Assembly: GCA_036871055.1 (NCBI GenBank)
Contig: CP141893.1
Coordinates: 3,100,001 to 3,164,000, forward strand
DNA length: 64,000 nt
Reading direction: 5' to 3'
Source: Bisbaumannia sp015645095
GTDB taxonomy: Bacteria; Pseudomonadota; Gammaproteobacteria; Pseudomonadales; Halomonadaceae
The translations under genes and the position numbers were made by a program. This document shows positions 34,007 to 42,918 of this stretch, in pieces. How positions within the stretch are numbered: position 1 is the first letter of the stretch; the number at the start of each line of letters is the position of its first letter. The notes under the pieces are model-generated. The model had not been told where the DNA came from. It worked only from the letters and a program-made list of their open reading frames with translations, and made no database searches.

Positions 34007-34097
34007 GCGGCGACGCTACCGTGGGGGTCGATACCCCGGACTAGCTCGCCGCAAGCGGCTTCCTAAGCTAGGCGGCGACGCTACCGTGGGGGTCGAT
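34007..34097. repeat. 26-bp direct repeat duplicating the fdhA 3' end
   Basis: An identical 26-bp string occupies 34007-34032 and 34072-34097. The right copy encodes the FdhA C-terminus (IDPHGSVAA, TAG stop). The left copy would encode the same residues followed by TAA, so a tandem duplication of about 65 bp occurred at the gene end. The left copy probably keeps the original stop and terminator. Confidence 0.8.
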
Positions 34098-35261
34098 CAC
34101 AAACTTCTTGGCGGCACCGCCATCGAAGTCGGCATAGCCCTGGGGCGCCTGGTCCAGGGTGATCATCTGGACGTTGACCGCATCGGCGATCTTGACCTTC
34201 TCGAAGAGGATCGCCTGCATCAGCGGCCGGTGATACTTCATCACCGGGCACTGGCCGGTGTGGAAGCTGTGGGACTTGGCCCAGCCGAGACCGAAGCGCA
34301 TGCTCAGGGCGCCCTGCTTGGCGGCGTCGTCGGCCGCGCCCGGGTCTTCGGTCACGTAGAGGCCGGGAATGCCGATCTGGCCACCGGCGCGGGTCAGTGA
34401 CATGGCCGAGTTGAGCACGGTGGCGGGCGCCTCCTTGCCATGGTTGCAGCCGCAGGCGTGGGCCTCGAAGCCGACGCAGTCGACGAAGGCATCGACCTCG
34501 CGCTCGCCGAGGATCTCCTCGAGCTTGTCGGCCATGTCGCCGTCCTGGGTCAGGTCGATGGTCTCGCAGCCGAAGCTGCGGGCCTGGGCCAGACGATCCT
34601 CGATCATGTCACCGACGATCACGCAGGCCGCCCCCAGCAGCTGGGCGGAGACCGCCGCGGCCAGGCCCACCGGACCGGCCCCGGCGATATAGACGGTGGA
34701 GCCCGGGCCGACGCCGGCGGTGACGCAGCCGTGGAAGCCGGTGGGGAAGATATCGGAGAGCAGGGTCAGGTCCTTGATCTTCTCCATGGCCTGATCGGCA
34801 TCCGGGAACTTCAGCAGGTTGAAGTCCGCATAGGGCACCATGACGTACTCGGTCTGGCCGCCGACCCAGCCGCCCATGTCCACGTAACCGTAGGCGGCAC
34901 CGGGGCGCGCCGGGTTGACGTTGAGGCAGATGCCGGTCTTGCCTTCCTTGCAGTTGCGGCAGCGGCCGCAGGCGATATTGAAGGGCACCGAGACCAGGTC
35001 GCCCGGCCGGATGAATTCGACGTCGCGACCGCACTCGACCACCAGGCCGGTGATCTCGTGGCCCAGCACCAGGCCGGAAGGCGCGGTGGTACGGCCGCGC
35101 ACCATGTGCTGGTCGCTGCCGCAGATATTGGTGGTGACCACCTTGAGGATCACGCCGTGGTCGCACTTGCGATTGCCGATGGCGAGTTCCGGATAGGGGA
35201 TGGATTCGACGGCGACTTCGCCCGGACCCTTGTAGACGACGCCGCGGTTGGCTGCATTCAT
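34068..35261 (-). CDS. fdhA: Glutathione-independent formaldehyde dehydrogenase
   Basis: Zinc-containing, tightly NAD-bound dehydrogenase of 397 residues that disposes of formaldehyde freed by betaine and sarcosine demethylation. Catalytic zinc motif NICGSDQHMVRGR and GHEITG; structural zinc CGRCRNCKEGKTGIC near residue 98; coenzyme fold YIAGAGPVGLAAAVSAQLLGA. A Cys-rich loop (HACGCNHGKEAP) is also typical. It resembles the Pseudomonas enzyme associated with sox genes. The 3' end has been duplicated (see repeat). It is divergent from the first BCCT gene over 256 bp. Confidence 0.92.
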   Translation of the reverse strand: MNAANRGVVYKGPGEVAVESIPYPELAIGNRKCDHGVILKVVTTNICGSDQHMVRGRTTAPSGLVLGHEITGLVVECGRDVEFIRPGDLVSVPFNIACGRCRNCKEGKTGICLNVNPARPGAAYGYVDMGGWVGGQTEYVMVPYADFNLLKFPDADQAMEKIKDLTLLSDIFPTGFHGCVTAGVGPGSTVYIAGAGPVGLAAAVSAQLLGAACVIVGDMIEDRLAQARSFGCETIDLTQDGDMADKLEEILGEREVDAFVDCVGFEAHACGCNHGKEAPATVLNSAMSLTRAGGQIGIPGLYVTEDPGAADDAAKQGALSMRFGLGWAKSHSFHTGQCPVMKYHRPLMQAILFEKVKIADAVNVQMITLDQAPQGYADFDGGAAKKFVIDPHGSVAA

Positions 35262-35517
35262 GGCTGGCTTCCTTCGCGTTATTGTGTGTCTGGAGGCGGA
35301 GGCGGAAGCTCCGCCCTACGACCTTAGCCACTCGAGACCACCCCAACGGTTGTCAATGCGCCGTCACCGTATCTGATCGAGACACGCCCCTTTTCCGGAC
35401 TCCACGGGATAGCCGGAGGTCGCTTTCACGACACCCTCGTTGTCGCCCAACCCCAAGAATGCGAGGGCACCCCGGGCTCGCCCGGGGGCAAGGTGACAAT
35501 AACAACGAGGGCTTTCC

Positions 35518-37089
35518 ATGAAGCAAGACGATGCGCCGGTCTTGACCCCCGGCCAAGACAATACACAAATCATGGGGCTGGACTTTCACAACCCCGTCTT
35601 TCCCCTCTCCGCCCTGGCCATCCTGGCCTTTATCCTCTACGCACTGGTCTATCCCGATGCCGCCAACAGCCAACTGGGCGCCGCCCGCGGCTGGTCCATC
35701 GAGCATTTCGACTGGCTGTTCATGATCGCGGGCAACTTCTTCGTGCTCTTCTGCCTGGCATTGATCGTGCTGCCCCTGGGCAGGATTCGCCTCGGTGGCG
35801 CCCAGGCCAGGCCGGAATATTCCCGGCTCTCCTGGTTCGCGATGCTGTTCGCCGCGGGCATGGGCATCGGCCTGATGTTCTGGAGCGTGGCGGAGCCGGT
35901 GGCCTACTACACCGACTGGTACGGCACCCCGCTCAACGCCGCCGCCGGCACCGCCGAGGGCGCCAGCGCCGCCATGGGCGCCACCATGTTCCACTGGGGC
36001 CTGCACCCCTGGGCGATCTACGGCGTGGTGGGCCTGTCGCTGGCCTTCTTCGCCTATAACCGCGGCCTGCCGCTGACACTGCGTTCCGCCTTCACGCCGC
36101 TGCTGGGCCGTCATACCCGGGGCTGGATCGGCCATACCATCGATATCGTCGCGGTGCTGGCGACCATCTTCGGCCTGGCCACCTCGCTGGGCTTCGGCGC
36201 CTCCCAGGCCGCCGGCGGCCTGGCCTATCTGTTCAATATCCCCAACACCCTGGGCACCCAGATCGCGATTATCGTGCTGGTCACCGTGGTGGCACTGTTC
36301 TCCGTGTGGCGCGGCATCGACGGCGGCGTGAAGCTCTTTTCCAACATCAATATGGTGATCGCCCTGGCCCTGCTGCTGTTCGTGGTGATCACCGGCGGCA
36401 CCCTGATGTTCGTCAACGGCCTGGTCTCCACCACCCTGGATTACGTGACCCATATCGTACCGCTCTCCAACTGGATCGGCCGCGAGGACACCACCTGGTA
36501 CCACGGCTGGACCGTCTTCTACTGGGCCTGGTGGATCTCCTGGTCGCCCTTCGTCGGGATGTTCATCGCCCGCGTTTCCCGCGGACGTACCGTGCGGGAA
36601 TTCCTCACCGCGGTGCTGCTGGTACCGACCCTGGTGACCATCGTCTGGATGAGCGCCTTCGGCGGTAACGCCCTGAGCCAGTCGGCGGCCGGCGTCGGCG
36701 AACTGGCCAATGGCATCGGCGACGTCTCCCTGGCAATGTTCCATATGCTCGAGCAACTGCCGCTGACCACCCTCACCTCCTCCCTGGCGATCCTGCTGGT
36801 GTTGATCTTCTTCATCACCTCGTCGGATTCCGGCTCCCTGGTGATCGATAACATCACCGCCGGCGGCAAGACCGATGCGCCGCGCAGCCAGCGGGTCTTC
36901 TGGGCCACCCTGGAAGGGGTGATCGCCGGGGTCTTGCTCTACGGCGGCGGCAGCACGGCGCTCAGCGCCCTCCAGGCGGGCGCCGTGGCCACCGGCCTGC
37001 CCTTCACCCTGGTCCTGCTGGTGATGTGTTTCAGCCTGGCCCTGGGGCTCCACCAGGAGCAGCGCAAGCAGCGCCTGGCCGCGGCCTGA
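35518..37089 (+). CDS. BCCT-family betaine/choline/carnitine transporter 1
   Basis: Secondary transporter of 523 residues with twelve predicted membrane helices. It has the substrate-gate motif AAGMGIGLMFWSVAEP near residue 117 and the signature WAWWISWSPFVGMFIARVSRGRTVREF, with the aromatic cage residues in WWISWSPF. A SDSGSLVIDNITAGG segment is typical. The short C-terminal tail (HQEQRKQRLAAA) lacks the long regulatory tail of BetP, so osmotic sensing by that means is unlikely. The first ATG has RBS AACGAGGGC. Likely to import glycine betaine for catabolism or osmoprotection; sodium coupling is not settled by sequence. Confidence 0.9.
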   Translation: MKQDDAPVLTPGQDNTQIMGLDFHNPVFPLSALAILAFILYALVYPDAANSQLGAARGWSIEHFDWLFMIAGNFFVLFCLALIVLPLGRIRLGGAQARPEYSRLSWFAMLFAAGMGIGLMFWSVAEPVAYYTDWYGTPLNAAAGTAEGASAAMGATMFHWGLHPWAIYGVVGLSLAFFAYNRGLPLTLRSAFTPLLGRHTRGWIGHTIDIVAVLATIFGLATSLGFGASQAAGGLAYLFNIPNTLGTQIAIIVLVTVVALFSVWRGIDGGVKLFSNINMVIALALLLFVVITGGTLMFVNGLVSTTLDYVTHIVPLSNWIGREDTTWYHGWTVFYWAWWISWSPFVGMFIARVSRGRTVREFLTAVLLVPTLVTIVWMSAFGGNALSQSAAGVGELANGIGDVSLAMFHMLEQLPLTTLTSSLAILLVLIFFITSSDSGSLVIDNITAGGKTDAPRSQRVFWATLEGVIAGVLLYGGGSTALSALQAGAVATGLPFTLVLLVMCFSLALGLHQEQRKQRLAAA

Positions 37090-37118
37090 CGGGCCTCGTA
37101 GCAGCGTCCACGCAGCCT

Positions 37119-37150
37119 GCCAGGGGGTTAACGTTGGTTAACCCCCTGGC
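37119..37150. terminator. Perfect 14-bp stem hairpin between BCCT1 and usp
   Basis: GCCAGGGGGTTAAC (37119-37132) pairs perfectly with GTTAACCCCCTGGC (37137-37150) around GTTG, 30 bp after the transporter stop. It lacks a T-run. A TATAAAG box (37159-37165) that could be a promoter for the usp gene follows directly. Confidence 0.6.
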
Positions 37151-37243
37151 ATTCCCTGTATAAAGCGTCACAATATTAGGGCGTCATGGCGCTAACGAGA
37201 TCATCAACAAGAGGCCGCCATGGGCCCAGCCTGGAGGGCAACG

Positions 37244-37660
37244 ATGTATAACAAGATCATGGTACCGGTGGACCTGGCCCACCTCGATCCGTTGGCCAAG
37301 GCGCTCGAGGTCGCTGCCGATCTGGCCAGGCATTACCGTGCCGAGGTGTGCTATGCCGGCGTCACCGCCACGGCACCCAGCCCCCTCGCTCATACTCCGC
37401 AGGAGTACCAACAAAAGCTTGATGCCTTCTCCAAACAGCAAGCCGCCGAGCATGGCCAACCGGTCAGTGCCCGCGTGGTAATCAGTCATGACCCCGCCGC
37501 CGACCTGGACGCCGTCCTGGTCAAGGCCATCGAGGAATCCGGCGTCGACCTGGTGGTGATGGGAACCCATCTGCCACGTCACCTGGGTATTTTGATGCCG
37601 TCACATGGCGGTAAGGTCGCAACTCATACCGATGCATCTATCCTTTTGGTGCGTCCGTAA
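37244..37660 (+). CDS. Universal stress protein (UspA family)
   Basis: Protein of 138 residues beginning MYNKIMVPVDLAHLDPLAKALEVAADLARHYRAEVCYAGV. The C-terminal ATP loop is VVMGTHLPRHLGILMPSHGGKVATHTDASILLV; it deviates from the usual G-x2-G-x9-G-S/T spacing, so ATP binding may be weakened. The start at 37244 follows GGAGGGCAACG. It sits between two BCCT transporter genes, an arrangement recalling TeaD, the Usp that modulates the ectoine TRAP transporter in Halomonas. A regulatory role on the BCCT carriers is inference. Confidence 0.88.
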   Translation: MYNKIMVPVDLAHLDPLAKALEVAADLARHYRAEVCYAGVTATAPSPLAHTPQEYQQKLDAFSKQQAAEHGQPVSARVVISHDPAADLDAVLVKAIEESGVDLVVMGTHLPRHLGILMPSHGGKVATHTDASILLVRP

Positions 37661-37690
37661 GCTTCGAAGTCCTCAAGACGGAGAAAACCT

Positions 37691-39343
37691 GTGGCTACAC
37701 ATTCCAATGACCCCAATGCCAAGGAGCGGAGCCAACCCTCCGAAGGCATACCGGCCCCGGAAGGGCCGGCAAACCTGATCGATACCGACTATGTGATCGG
37801 TCAGGACAACCTCACGACCACGGCCCTCGGCGTCAACGTCGACCTGCATGGCAAGGTGTTCGCCGTGTCGGCCATCGTGGTGATGTTCTTCGTGATCGTC
37901 ACCCTGGCCCTGCAGGATCAGGTGGCACCGCTCTTCGATGCTACCTTTAGTTTCCTGACCGGCAACCTGGCCTGGTTCTTCCTGCTATCGGCCAATATCT
38001 TCGTGGTACTTTCCCTGGTGCTGATCTTCACCCCCCTGGGGAAAGTCCGCATCGGTGGTCGCGATGCCACCCCCGATTTCAGCTATGCGGGCTGGTTCGC
38101 CATGCTGTTCGCGGCGGGGATGGGCATCGGCCTGATGTACTTCGGCGTCTCCGAGCCCATGTCCCACTATCAGAGCGCGATGGGTGGCATTGCCACCGAG
38201 AATGGCGTGCGCACCGATTGGGCACCCCTGGGAGCCGCCGAAGGGGATCAGGGCGCGGCCATTTCACTGGGCATGGCCGCCACCATCTTCCACTGGGGCC
38301 TGCACCCCTGGGCGATCTATGCCGTGGTGGCGCTGGCCCTGGCGATCTTCTCCTATAACAAGGGGTTGCCGCTGACCATGCGCTCCATCTTCTACCCGAT
38401 CCTGGGTGAGCGGGTCTGGGGCTGGCCGGGCCATGTGATCGATATCCTGGCGGTCTTCGCCACCCTCTTCGGCCTGGCGACGTCCCTCGGCCTGGGGGCC
38501 CAGCAGGCCACCAGCGGCCTCAACGACCTCTTCAACATTCCCGACACCCACACCACCATGGTGCTGCTGATCATCGCCATCACCATCGTGGCCATGGGCT
38601 CGATCGTGTTGGGGGTCGACAAGGGCGTGAAGCGTCTCTCCCAGCTCAATATGGGCCTGGCCTTCCTGCTGCTGGCGTTCGTGATCATCGTCGGCCCGAC
38701 CCTGCTGATCGCCACCGGCATCTTCCAGAACCTGGCCTCCTACCTGATCAATCTCCCGGCGCTCTCCATGCCCTTCGCCCGCGAGGACGCCAACTTCAGC
38801 CAGGGCTGGACCGCCTTCTACTGGGCCTGGTGGATCTCCTGGTCGCCCTTCGTCGGCATGTTCATCGCCCGGGTCAGCCGTGGCCGTACCGTGCGTGAAT
38901 TCCTGATCGCCGTGCTGCTGGTGCCCTCCTTCGTCTCGGTGATCTGGATGACCTCCTTCGGTGGCGCCGGTATCGACCAGCTGCTCGCCGGCACCTTCGA
39001 GGGAGAGGCCGACGCCCTCTTCGTGATGCTGGCCGGTCTGCCCCTGGTGGAGATCACCTCCTTTATCGCCATCGTGCTGGTGGTGGTGTTCTTTATCACC
39101 TCCTCCGACTCCGGCTCCCTGGTGATCGACACCATCACCGCCGGCGGCAAGGTGGATGCGCCCAAGCCCCAGCGGGTCTTCTGGGCCATCATCGAAGGCG
39201 CCATCGCCATCGCCCTGCTGATCGGCGGCGGCCTGGCCGCCCTCCAGGCGGCGGTCATCTCCACCGGCCTGCCCTTCACCCTGGTGCTGCTGGTGGGCTG
39301 CTACGCCATCATCAAGGGACTGATGAGCGAGCCTCGCGGCTGA
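37691..39343 (+). CDS. BCCT-family betaine/choline/carnitine transporter 2
   Basis: Transporter of 550 residues with a GTG start (GTGGCTACACATTCC), 30 bp after the usp gene. An N-terminal cytoplasmic extension of about 50 residues rich in Pro and Glu distinguishes it from BCCT1. Core motifs are AAGMGIGLMYFGVSEPMSHY, FHWGLHPWAIYAVVALALAIFSYNKGLP and WAWWISWSPFVGMFIARVSRGRTVREF. The C-terminal tail is short. It belongs to the same branch as BCCT1 and is likely a glycine betaine importer. A strong terminator follows. Confidence 0.9.
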   Translation: MATHSNDPNAKERSQPSEGIPAPEGPANLIDTDYVIGQDNLTTTALGVNVDLHGKVFAVSAIVVMFFVIVTLALQDQVAPLFDATFSFLTGNLAWFFLLSANIFVVLSLVLIFTPLGKVRIGGRDATPDFSYAGWFAMLFAAGMGIGLMYFGVSEPMSHYQSAMGGIATENGVRTDWAPLGAAEGDQGAAISLGMAATIFHWGLHPWAIYAVVALALAIFSYNKGLPLTMRSIFYPILGERVWGWPGHVIDILAVFATLFGLATSLGLGAQQATSGLNDLFNIPDTHTTMVLLIIAITIVAMGSIVLGVDKGVKRLSQLNMGLAFLLLAFVIIVGPTLLIATGIFQNLASYLINLPALSMPFAREDANFSQGWTAFYWAWWISWSPFVGMFIARVSRGRTVREFLIAVLLVPSFVSVIWMTSFGGAGIDQLLAGTFEGEADALFVMLAGLPLVEITSFIAIVLVVVFFITSSDSGSLVIDTITAGGKVDAPKPQRVFWAIIEGAIAIALLIGGGLAALQAAVISTGLPFTLVLLVGCYAIIKGLMSEPRG

Positions 39344-39368
39344 TTGCCCGGCGATCTCGCCAACGCGA

Positions 39369-39401
39369 CCAGGGCGGCCTTCGGGCCGCCCTGGTTTTTT
39401 T
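39369..39401 (+). terminator. Rho-independent terminator after BCCT2
   Basis: CCAGGGCGGCC pairs with GGCCGCCCTGG around TTCG, followed by TTTTTTT. A textbook terminator 26 bp past the stop codon of the transporter. Confidence 0.95.
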
Positions 39402-39422
39402 ATGCTTCATTGAAAAAAGGGG

Positions 39423-40145
39423 TCAGCTCCAGAGGCTGCCGACCGGGGTCTCCGGGCGGTAGTGGTTGGCGATCTGGGCCTGGAGCAGCTCCGCCGTCGC
39501 CAGGGCATCCACCAGGGCATGGTGGCCCTGGTAGGGCGGCAGGCCATAGCGCTCGCGGCTGTTGTGCAGGCGAATGGAGACCGGCGGGCGCCCCAGCCAG
39601 CGGCGGAAACGCGCCCATAGCGACTGGCGGTGGATACGCGCCTCCAGGGACATGGTGTCGATCACCGGGAACTTGAACTCCTCCCCCAGCCGGGCCTGGA
39701 TCGCGGAGTTGAGGAAGGGCCGCTCGATATGCCGGAAGTGGACCACCGCCAGGCGCCCGCTCAGCTCGGCGAGCAGCTCGTCGAGGATCGCCTCCAGGTC
39801 CGGCGCCTCGGCCACCTCGGAGTGGGTGATGCGGTGCAGGGCCACCGATTCGCGGCTCAGCGGGCGGGTCGGATTGACCACCCAGTAACGCCGTTCGGCC
39901 AGACAGATGCGTTTCAGGGTAAAGGGCACCAGGCCGATGCTGACGATGGCATGCCGGTTGACGTCCAGCCCTGTGGTCTCCATGTCCAGCGCCACCAGGG
40001 TGGCATCGCCGATGGGGGTCTGGGGATCCAGGGTGCCGGCGCTGAAGAAGCGCGCCAGGCGCGGGTCATGGGTGCTGCTGGCCCGCGCCTTGAGGTACTC
40101 GGGCCAGCGCTGGCGGTCGGGCTCGGCGGCCCGCAGGGAGAGCAT
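39423..40145 (-). CDS. DEDDh 3'-5' exonuclease (DnaQ-like)
   Basis: Protein of 240 residues. The first exonuclease motif is VALDMETTGLDVNRHAIVSIG near residue 51, with Asp and Glu metal ligands; the last motif is HHALVDALATAELLQAQ with His and Asp. The middle motif lies around VVHFRHIERPFLNSAI. It resembles DNA polymerase III epsilon-type nucleases commonly paired with a CBS/nucleotidyltransferase gene; here that gene ends 3 bp before this start, so they form a transcription unit. The actual nucleic acid substrate is unknown. Confidence 0.88.
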   Translation of the reverse strand: MLSLRAAEPDRQRWPEYLKARASSTHDPRLARFFSAGTLDPQTPIGDATLVALDMETTGLDVNRHAIVSIGLVPFTLKRICLAERRYWVVNPTRPLSRESVALHRITHSEVAEAPDLEAILDELLAELSGRLAVVHFRHIERPFLNSAIQARLGEEFKFPVIDTMSLEARIHRQSLWARFRRWLGRPPVSIRLHNSRERYGLPPYQGHHALVDALATAELLQAQIANHYRPETPVGSLWS

Positions 40146-40148
40146 CGC

Positions 40149-42059
40149 CTAGCGCCCCCGGGAGGGAATGGGGTAGCGGAACTTCATGAACTTCTGGGCG
40201 TTGCTGAGCACCTGGAAGGCCTCCTTGAGGTTGTGCCGCTCGCTGTCGGAGACATTGGCCGGCTCGATATTGTTGTCCGGCTCGCGCTCCTCCTCGATAT
40301 CGATCACCTGGTGGCGAATCCGCACCATGGAGATGAATTCCATGGCGTAGCGGATCTTGTCGCCGGTGCCGGCGGGCAGCAGCTGGGTCTGGGCGATATC
40401 GTCGAGGCGATCGAAGGAGTTCTGGGCCCGGGAGCCGCAGGCCAGGGCATGCACCCGGATCAGGTCCACCAGGGGCGCGGTACCACGCCGCTTGAGGTTG
40501 ATGGAGTTGTTCTGCTTGCCGTCCTTCTCCATCACGAAGGTGCGGAAGAAGCCCAGGGGCGGCGTCCGGTTCAGCGCATTGCGGGCCATGGCGGCCAGGA
40601 ACAGCGGGCTCCTGGCGGCCTTCTCCGCCACCAGGTCCTGGAGCTGCTCGACGAAGGCCTCCTCGCCGTAGACGCTGTCCAGGTCGAAGAAGATCGAGCT
40701 GTGCAGCAGGTGCTCCGGATTGGGGTTGTCGATCCAGTCGCTGAAGTAGCGCTTCCACACCGCCAGGGGCTGACGCCACTTGGGGTTGGTGGCCATGATG
40801 TCGCCCTTGCAGTAGGTATAACCGCAGGTATCCAGGCCATCGGAGACCCGCTGGGCCAGGGCCAGGAAGTAGGCGTCATGCTGTGCCGGGTCGAAGCTGT
40901 CGTCGAGCACCAGGGCATTGTCCTGGTCGGTGACGATGCTCTGCTCGTTGCGGGCCATGGAGCCCATCGCCATGAAGCAGTAGGGGACCGGGGGCGGCCC
41001 CAGCTCCTCCTCGGCCAGCTCCAGCAGGCGCCGGGTGAAGCTGCGGCCGATGGTGGAGAGCGCGCTGCCCACCATCAGCGAGTTGGCCCCCTCGTGGACC
41101 ATGCGCACGAAGGCGGCACGCACCTCCGGCTCCAGCCGCGCCAGCCCCTTGGGGCCCGGCTGGCTGAAGATATTGCTGACCAGGTAGAGGCTCGAATGGG
41201 TCTCGTAGCGGATGATATCGGAGAGGTGCAGTACCCCCAGGGGGCGCCGGCGATACAGCACCGGCAGGTGGTGCACGTTGTTGCGCAGCATGCTGAGCAT
41301 CGCCTCGTGCACCGACTCGTCGGACTGGATGGTGATCACCCGCTCGGTGACCACCTGACCTACCGGGATGGTGGCATCGAGCCCCTCGGCCAGCACCCGG
41401 TTACGCATGTCCTGGTCGGTGAGGATGCCCATCAGGGTATGGGACGCCCCCTGGCGGTCGACGAAGGTGCGCCGGGGATCCTCCTCCCCGCCGGGGTCGG
41501 CGATCACCAGTACCGAGGAGACGTTCTCCTCGTGCATGCGCCGGGCCGCCTCCTGGACGCTGGCGTTGACATCGATCATCAGCGGCTTGCGGGTGAGCAG
41601 CTTGCGCACCCGGGTAATCATCATGTCGTTGCTCTTGTGCTGCTCCTCCACCACGGCCTTGAGCCGCGAGCGCCCCAGCTCGACGAAATCGGCGAAATGC
41701 TCGTCCACCTCGCAGAGGCGCTGGAAGAGCTCATCGGGGATAAAGTAGATCAGGGTGTCTTCGATGGCGGTGGCCGGAAAGCGCACCCGGTGGTTTCGCA
41801 ACAGGCTGAACTGGCCGAAGATATCCCCCTCGCCCAGGCAGTTGTAGAGATCGCCGTTGCGGCGATAGATCTCCACCGCCCCGCTGCGGATATAGAGCAG
41901 CTCGTGGAGGGACTCATCGAGGGTGAGGATCGGCGTGCCGGCCTTGAAGTAGCTGACCTCCACGCAGCCGGCGAGCTCATCGAGCAGGTCATCGGAGAGC
42001 CCGTCGAAGGGCGCGAAGCGCGCCATATGCTCACGAATTTCCAGCAGTTCCACTTCCAT
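40149..42059 (-). CDS. Cyclic-nucleotide-binding, CBS and DUF294 nucleotidyltransferase-like protein
   Basis: Protein of 636 residues with four parts: a cNMP-binding domain (about 10-125; GAVEIYRRNGDLYNCLGEGDIFGQFSLL), a CBS pair (about 155-290; VSSVLVIADP, GILTDQDMRNRVLAEG, HHLPVLYRRRPLGVLHLSDI), a DUF294 nucleotidyltransferase-like domain (GSMARNEQSIVTDQDNALV, about 365-385) and a C-terminal helical DUF294 substrate domain. Such proteins are thought to be regulatory transferases akin to GlnD. The RNA or protein target is unknown. Gene order with the exonuclease is widespread in proteobacteria. Confidence 0.9.
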   Translation of the reverse strand: MEVELLEIREHMARFAPFDGLSDDLLDELAGCVEVSYFKAGTPILTLDESLHELLYIRSGAVEIYRRNGDLYNCLGEGDIFGQFSLLRNHRVRFPATAIEDTLIYFIPDELFQRLCEVDEHFADFVELGRSRLKAVVEEQHKSNDMMITRVRKLLTRKPLMIDVNASVQEAARRMHEENVSSVLVIADPGGEEDPRRTFVDRQGASHTLMGILTDQDMRNRVLAEGLDATIPVGQVVTERVITIQSDESVHEAMLSMLRNNVHHLPVLYRRRPLGVLHLSDIIRYETHSSLYLVSNIFSQPGPKGLARLEPEVRAAFVRMVHEGANSLMVGSALSTIGRSFTRRLLELAEEELGPPPVPYCFMAMGSMARNEQSIVTDQDNALVLDDSFDPAQHDAYFLALAQRVSDGLDTCGYTYCKGDIMATNPKWRQPLAVWKRYFSDWIDNPNPEHLLHSSIFFDLDSVYGEEAFVEQLQDLVAEKAARSPLFLAAMARNALNRTPPLGFFRTFVMEKDGKQNNSINLKRRGTAPLVDLIRVHALACGSRAQNSFDRLDDIAQTQLLPAGTGDKIRYAMEFISMVRIRHQVIDIEEEREPDNNIEPANVSDSERHNLKEAFQVLSNAQKFMKFRYPIPSRGR

Positions 42060-42163
42060 GGGAGGAGGCCTCCGACCACGACGCTTGGCCTCTCAGTCTC
42101 CATTGGCCCCGGGGCCCTGTAAACCCCCGGTGGCGTTCCAGAAACGACGCCCGCCCAACGCAA

Positions 42164-42192
42164 GACGGGGCCGCCCCATGGGCGGCCCCGTC
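42164..42192. terminator. Perfect 13-bp stem hairpin after DUF4168 gene
   Basis: GACGGGGCCGCCC (42164-42176) pairs with GGGCGGCCCCGTC (42180-42192) around CAT, 41 bp past the DUF4168 stop. No T-run on either strand, but it is well placed to end the upstream transcript. Confidence 0.65.
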
Positions 42193-42232
42193 AGCTTGCA
42201 ACCATGCCTGGAAAGGCAGGGAGCGGCTTGGC

Positions 42233-42619
42233 TCAGGATTGCTCGGCCATCGCCTGCACGCGCTGCAGCAGCTCCGGGTCCTGCTGGATGGCATGACCGA
42301 TGGCATTGAAGGTGTCGACCTCGAGGCCGGAGGCCTCGACTTCCTCGACCATGCGGTCGTTGGCTTCCAGGCGGATCTCCTGCTGGGCGGCCTCATCGTC
42401 GGCGGCCTGCAGGCGCTGGGTGTACTCCTGAGAAATCACGGCGATCTCCTGGGAGGCATCGGCGAACTGCTGGAGCTGTTCGTCGGTGAAGTTCTGGGCC
42501 GCCTGGGCCTGCGGCTGAGCGGCCTGGGCGGCCGGATCGTCCTGGGCCATGGCGCTGGAAGCGGCCATCAGGCCGGCGCTCAGCAGTGCGGCGGAAAACA
42601 GGGCGGTCATGCGTTTCAT
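42233..42619 (-). CDS. DUF4168 exported protein
   Basis: Protein of 128 residues. A signal peptide (MKRMTALFSAALLSAGLMAASSAMA) precedes DDPAAQAAQPQAQAAQNFTDEQLQQFADASQEI and the DUF4168 core AVISQEYTQRLQAADDEAAQQEI, ending in EAIQQDPELLQRVQ-like helices. The start at 42619 follows GGAGGTATTGG. Family function is unknown; members are periplasmic helical proteins. It is alone between two terminators. Confidence 0.8.
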   Translation of the reverse strand: MKRMTALFSAALLSAGLMAASSAMAQDDPAAQAAQPQAQAAQNFTDEQLQQFADASQEIAVISQEYTQRLQAADDEAAQQEIRLEANDRMVEEVEASGLEVDTFNAIGHAIQQDPELLQRVQAMAEQS

Positions 42620-42863
42620 CCAATACCTCCAGGGAACTGACAATGTATGCGCTAGGTGTGACGGCCATGATGGCGCAGGGTTCACCCTTTTCGTGTAACT
42701 CATGGAAACAGAAAGTCAGAACAAGATTACAGTCGTCGCGGCATGGCGACAGGGTAAACGGCTACCAACCCGACAAGGGTGCCATGGGCGCCTCAGCAGA
42801 AATCCCCAGGCAGCAAACAAGAATAAGTCGCATCGGCAAAAATTCGGCGAAACCGGAAAAAAA

Positions 42864-42896
42864 CAGGCCCCCGGCGGAGATTCCACCGGGGGCCTG
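42864..42896 (-). terminator. Rho-independent terminator after etfB
   Basis: CAGGCCCCCGG pairs with CCGGGGGCCTG (11 bp, 11-nt loop) and the minus-strand tail is a run of T. It ends the long dipeptidase-dgc-etf operon, 23 bp past the etfB stop. Confidence 0.9.
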
Positions 42897-42918
42897 GGTA
42901 GGCGAGACTCGCGACGCC

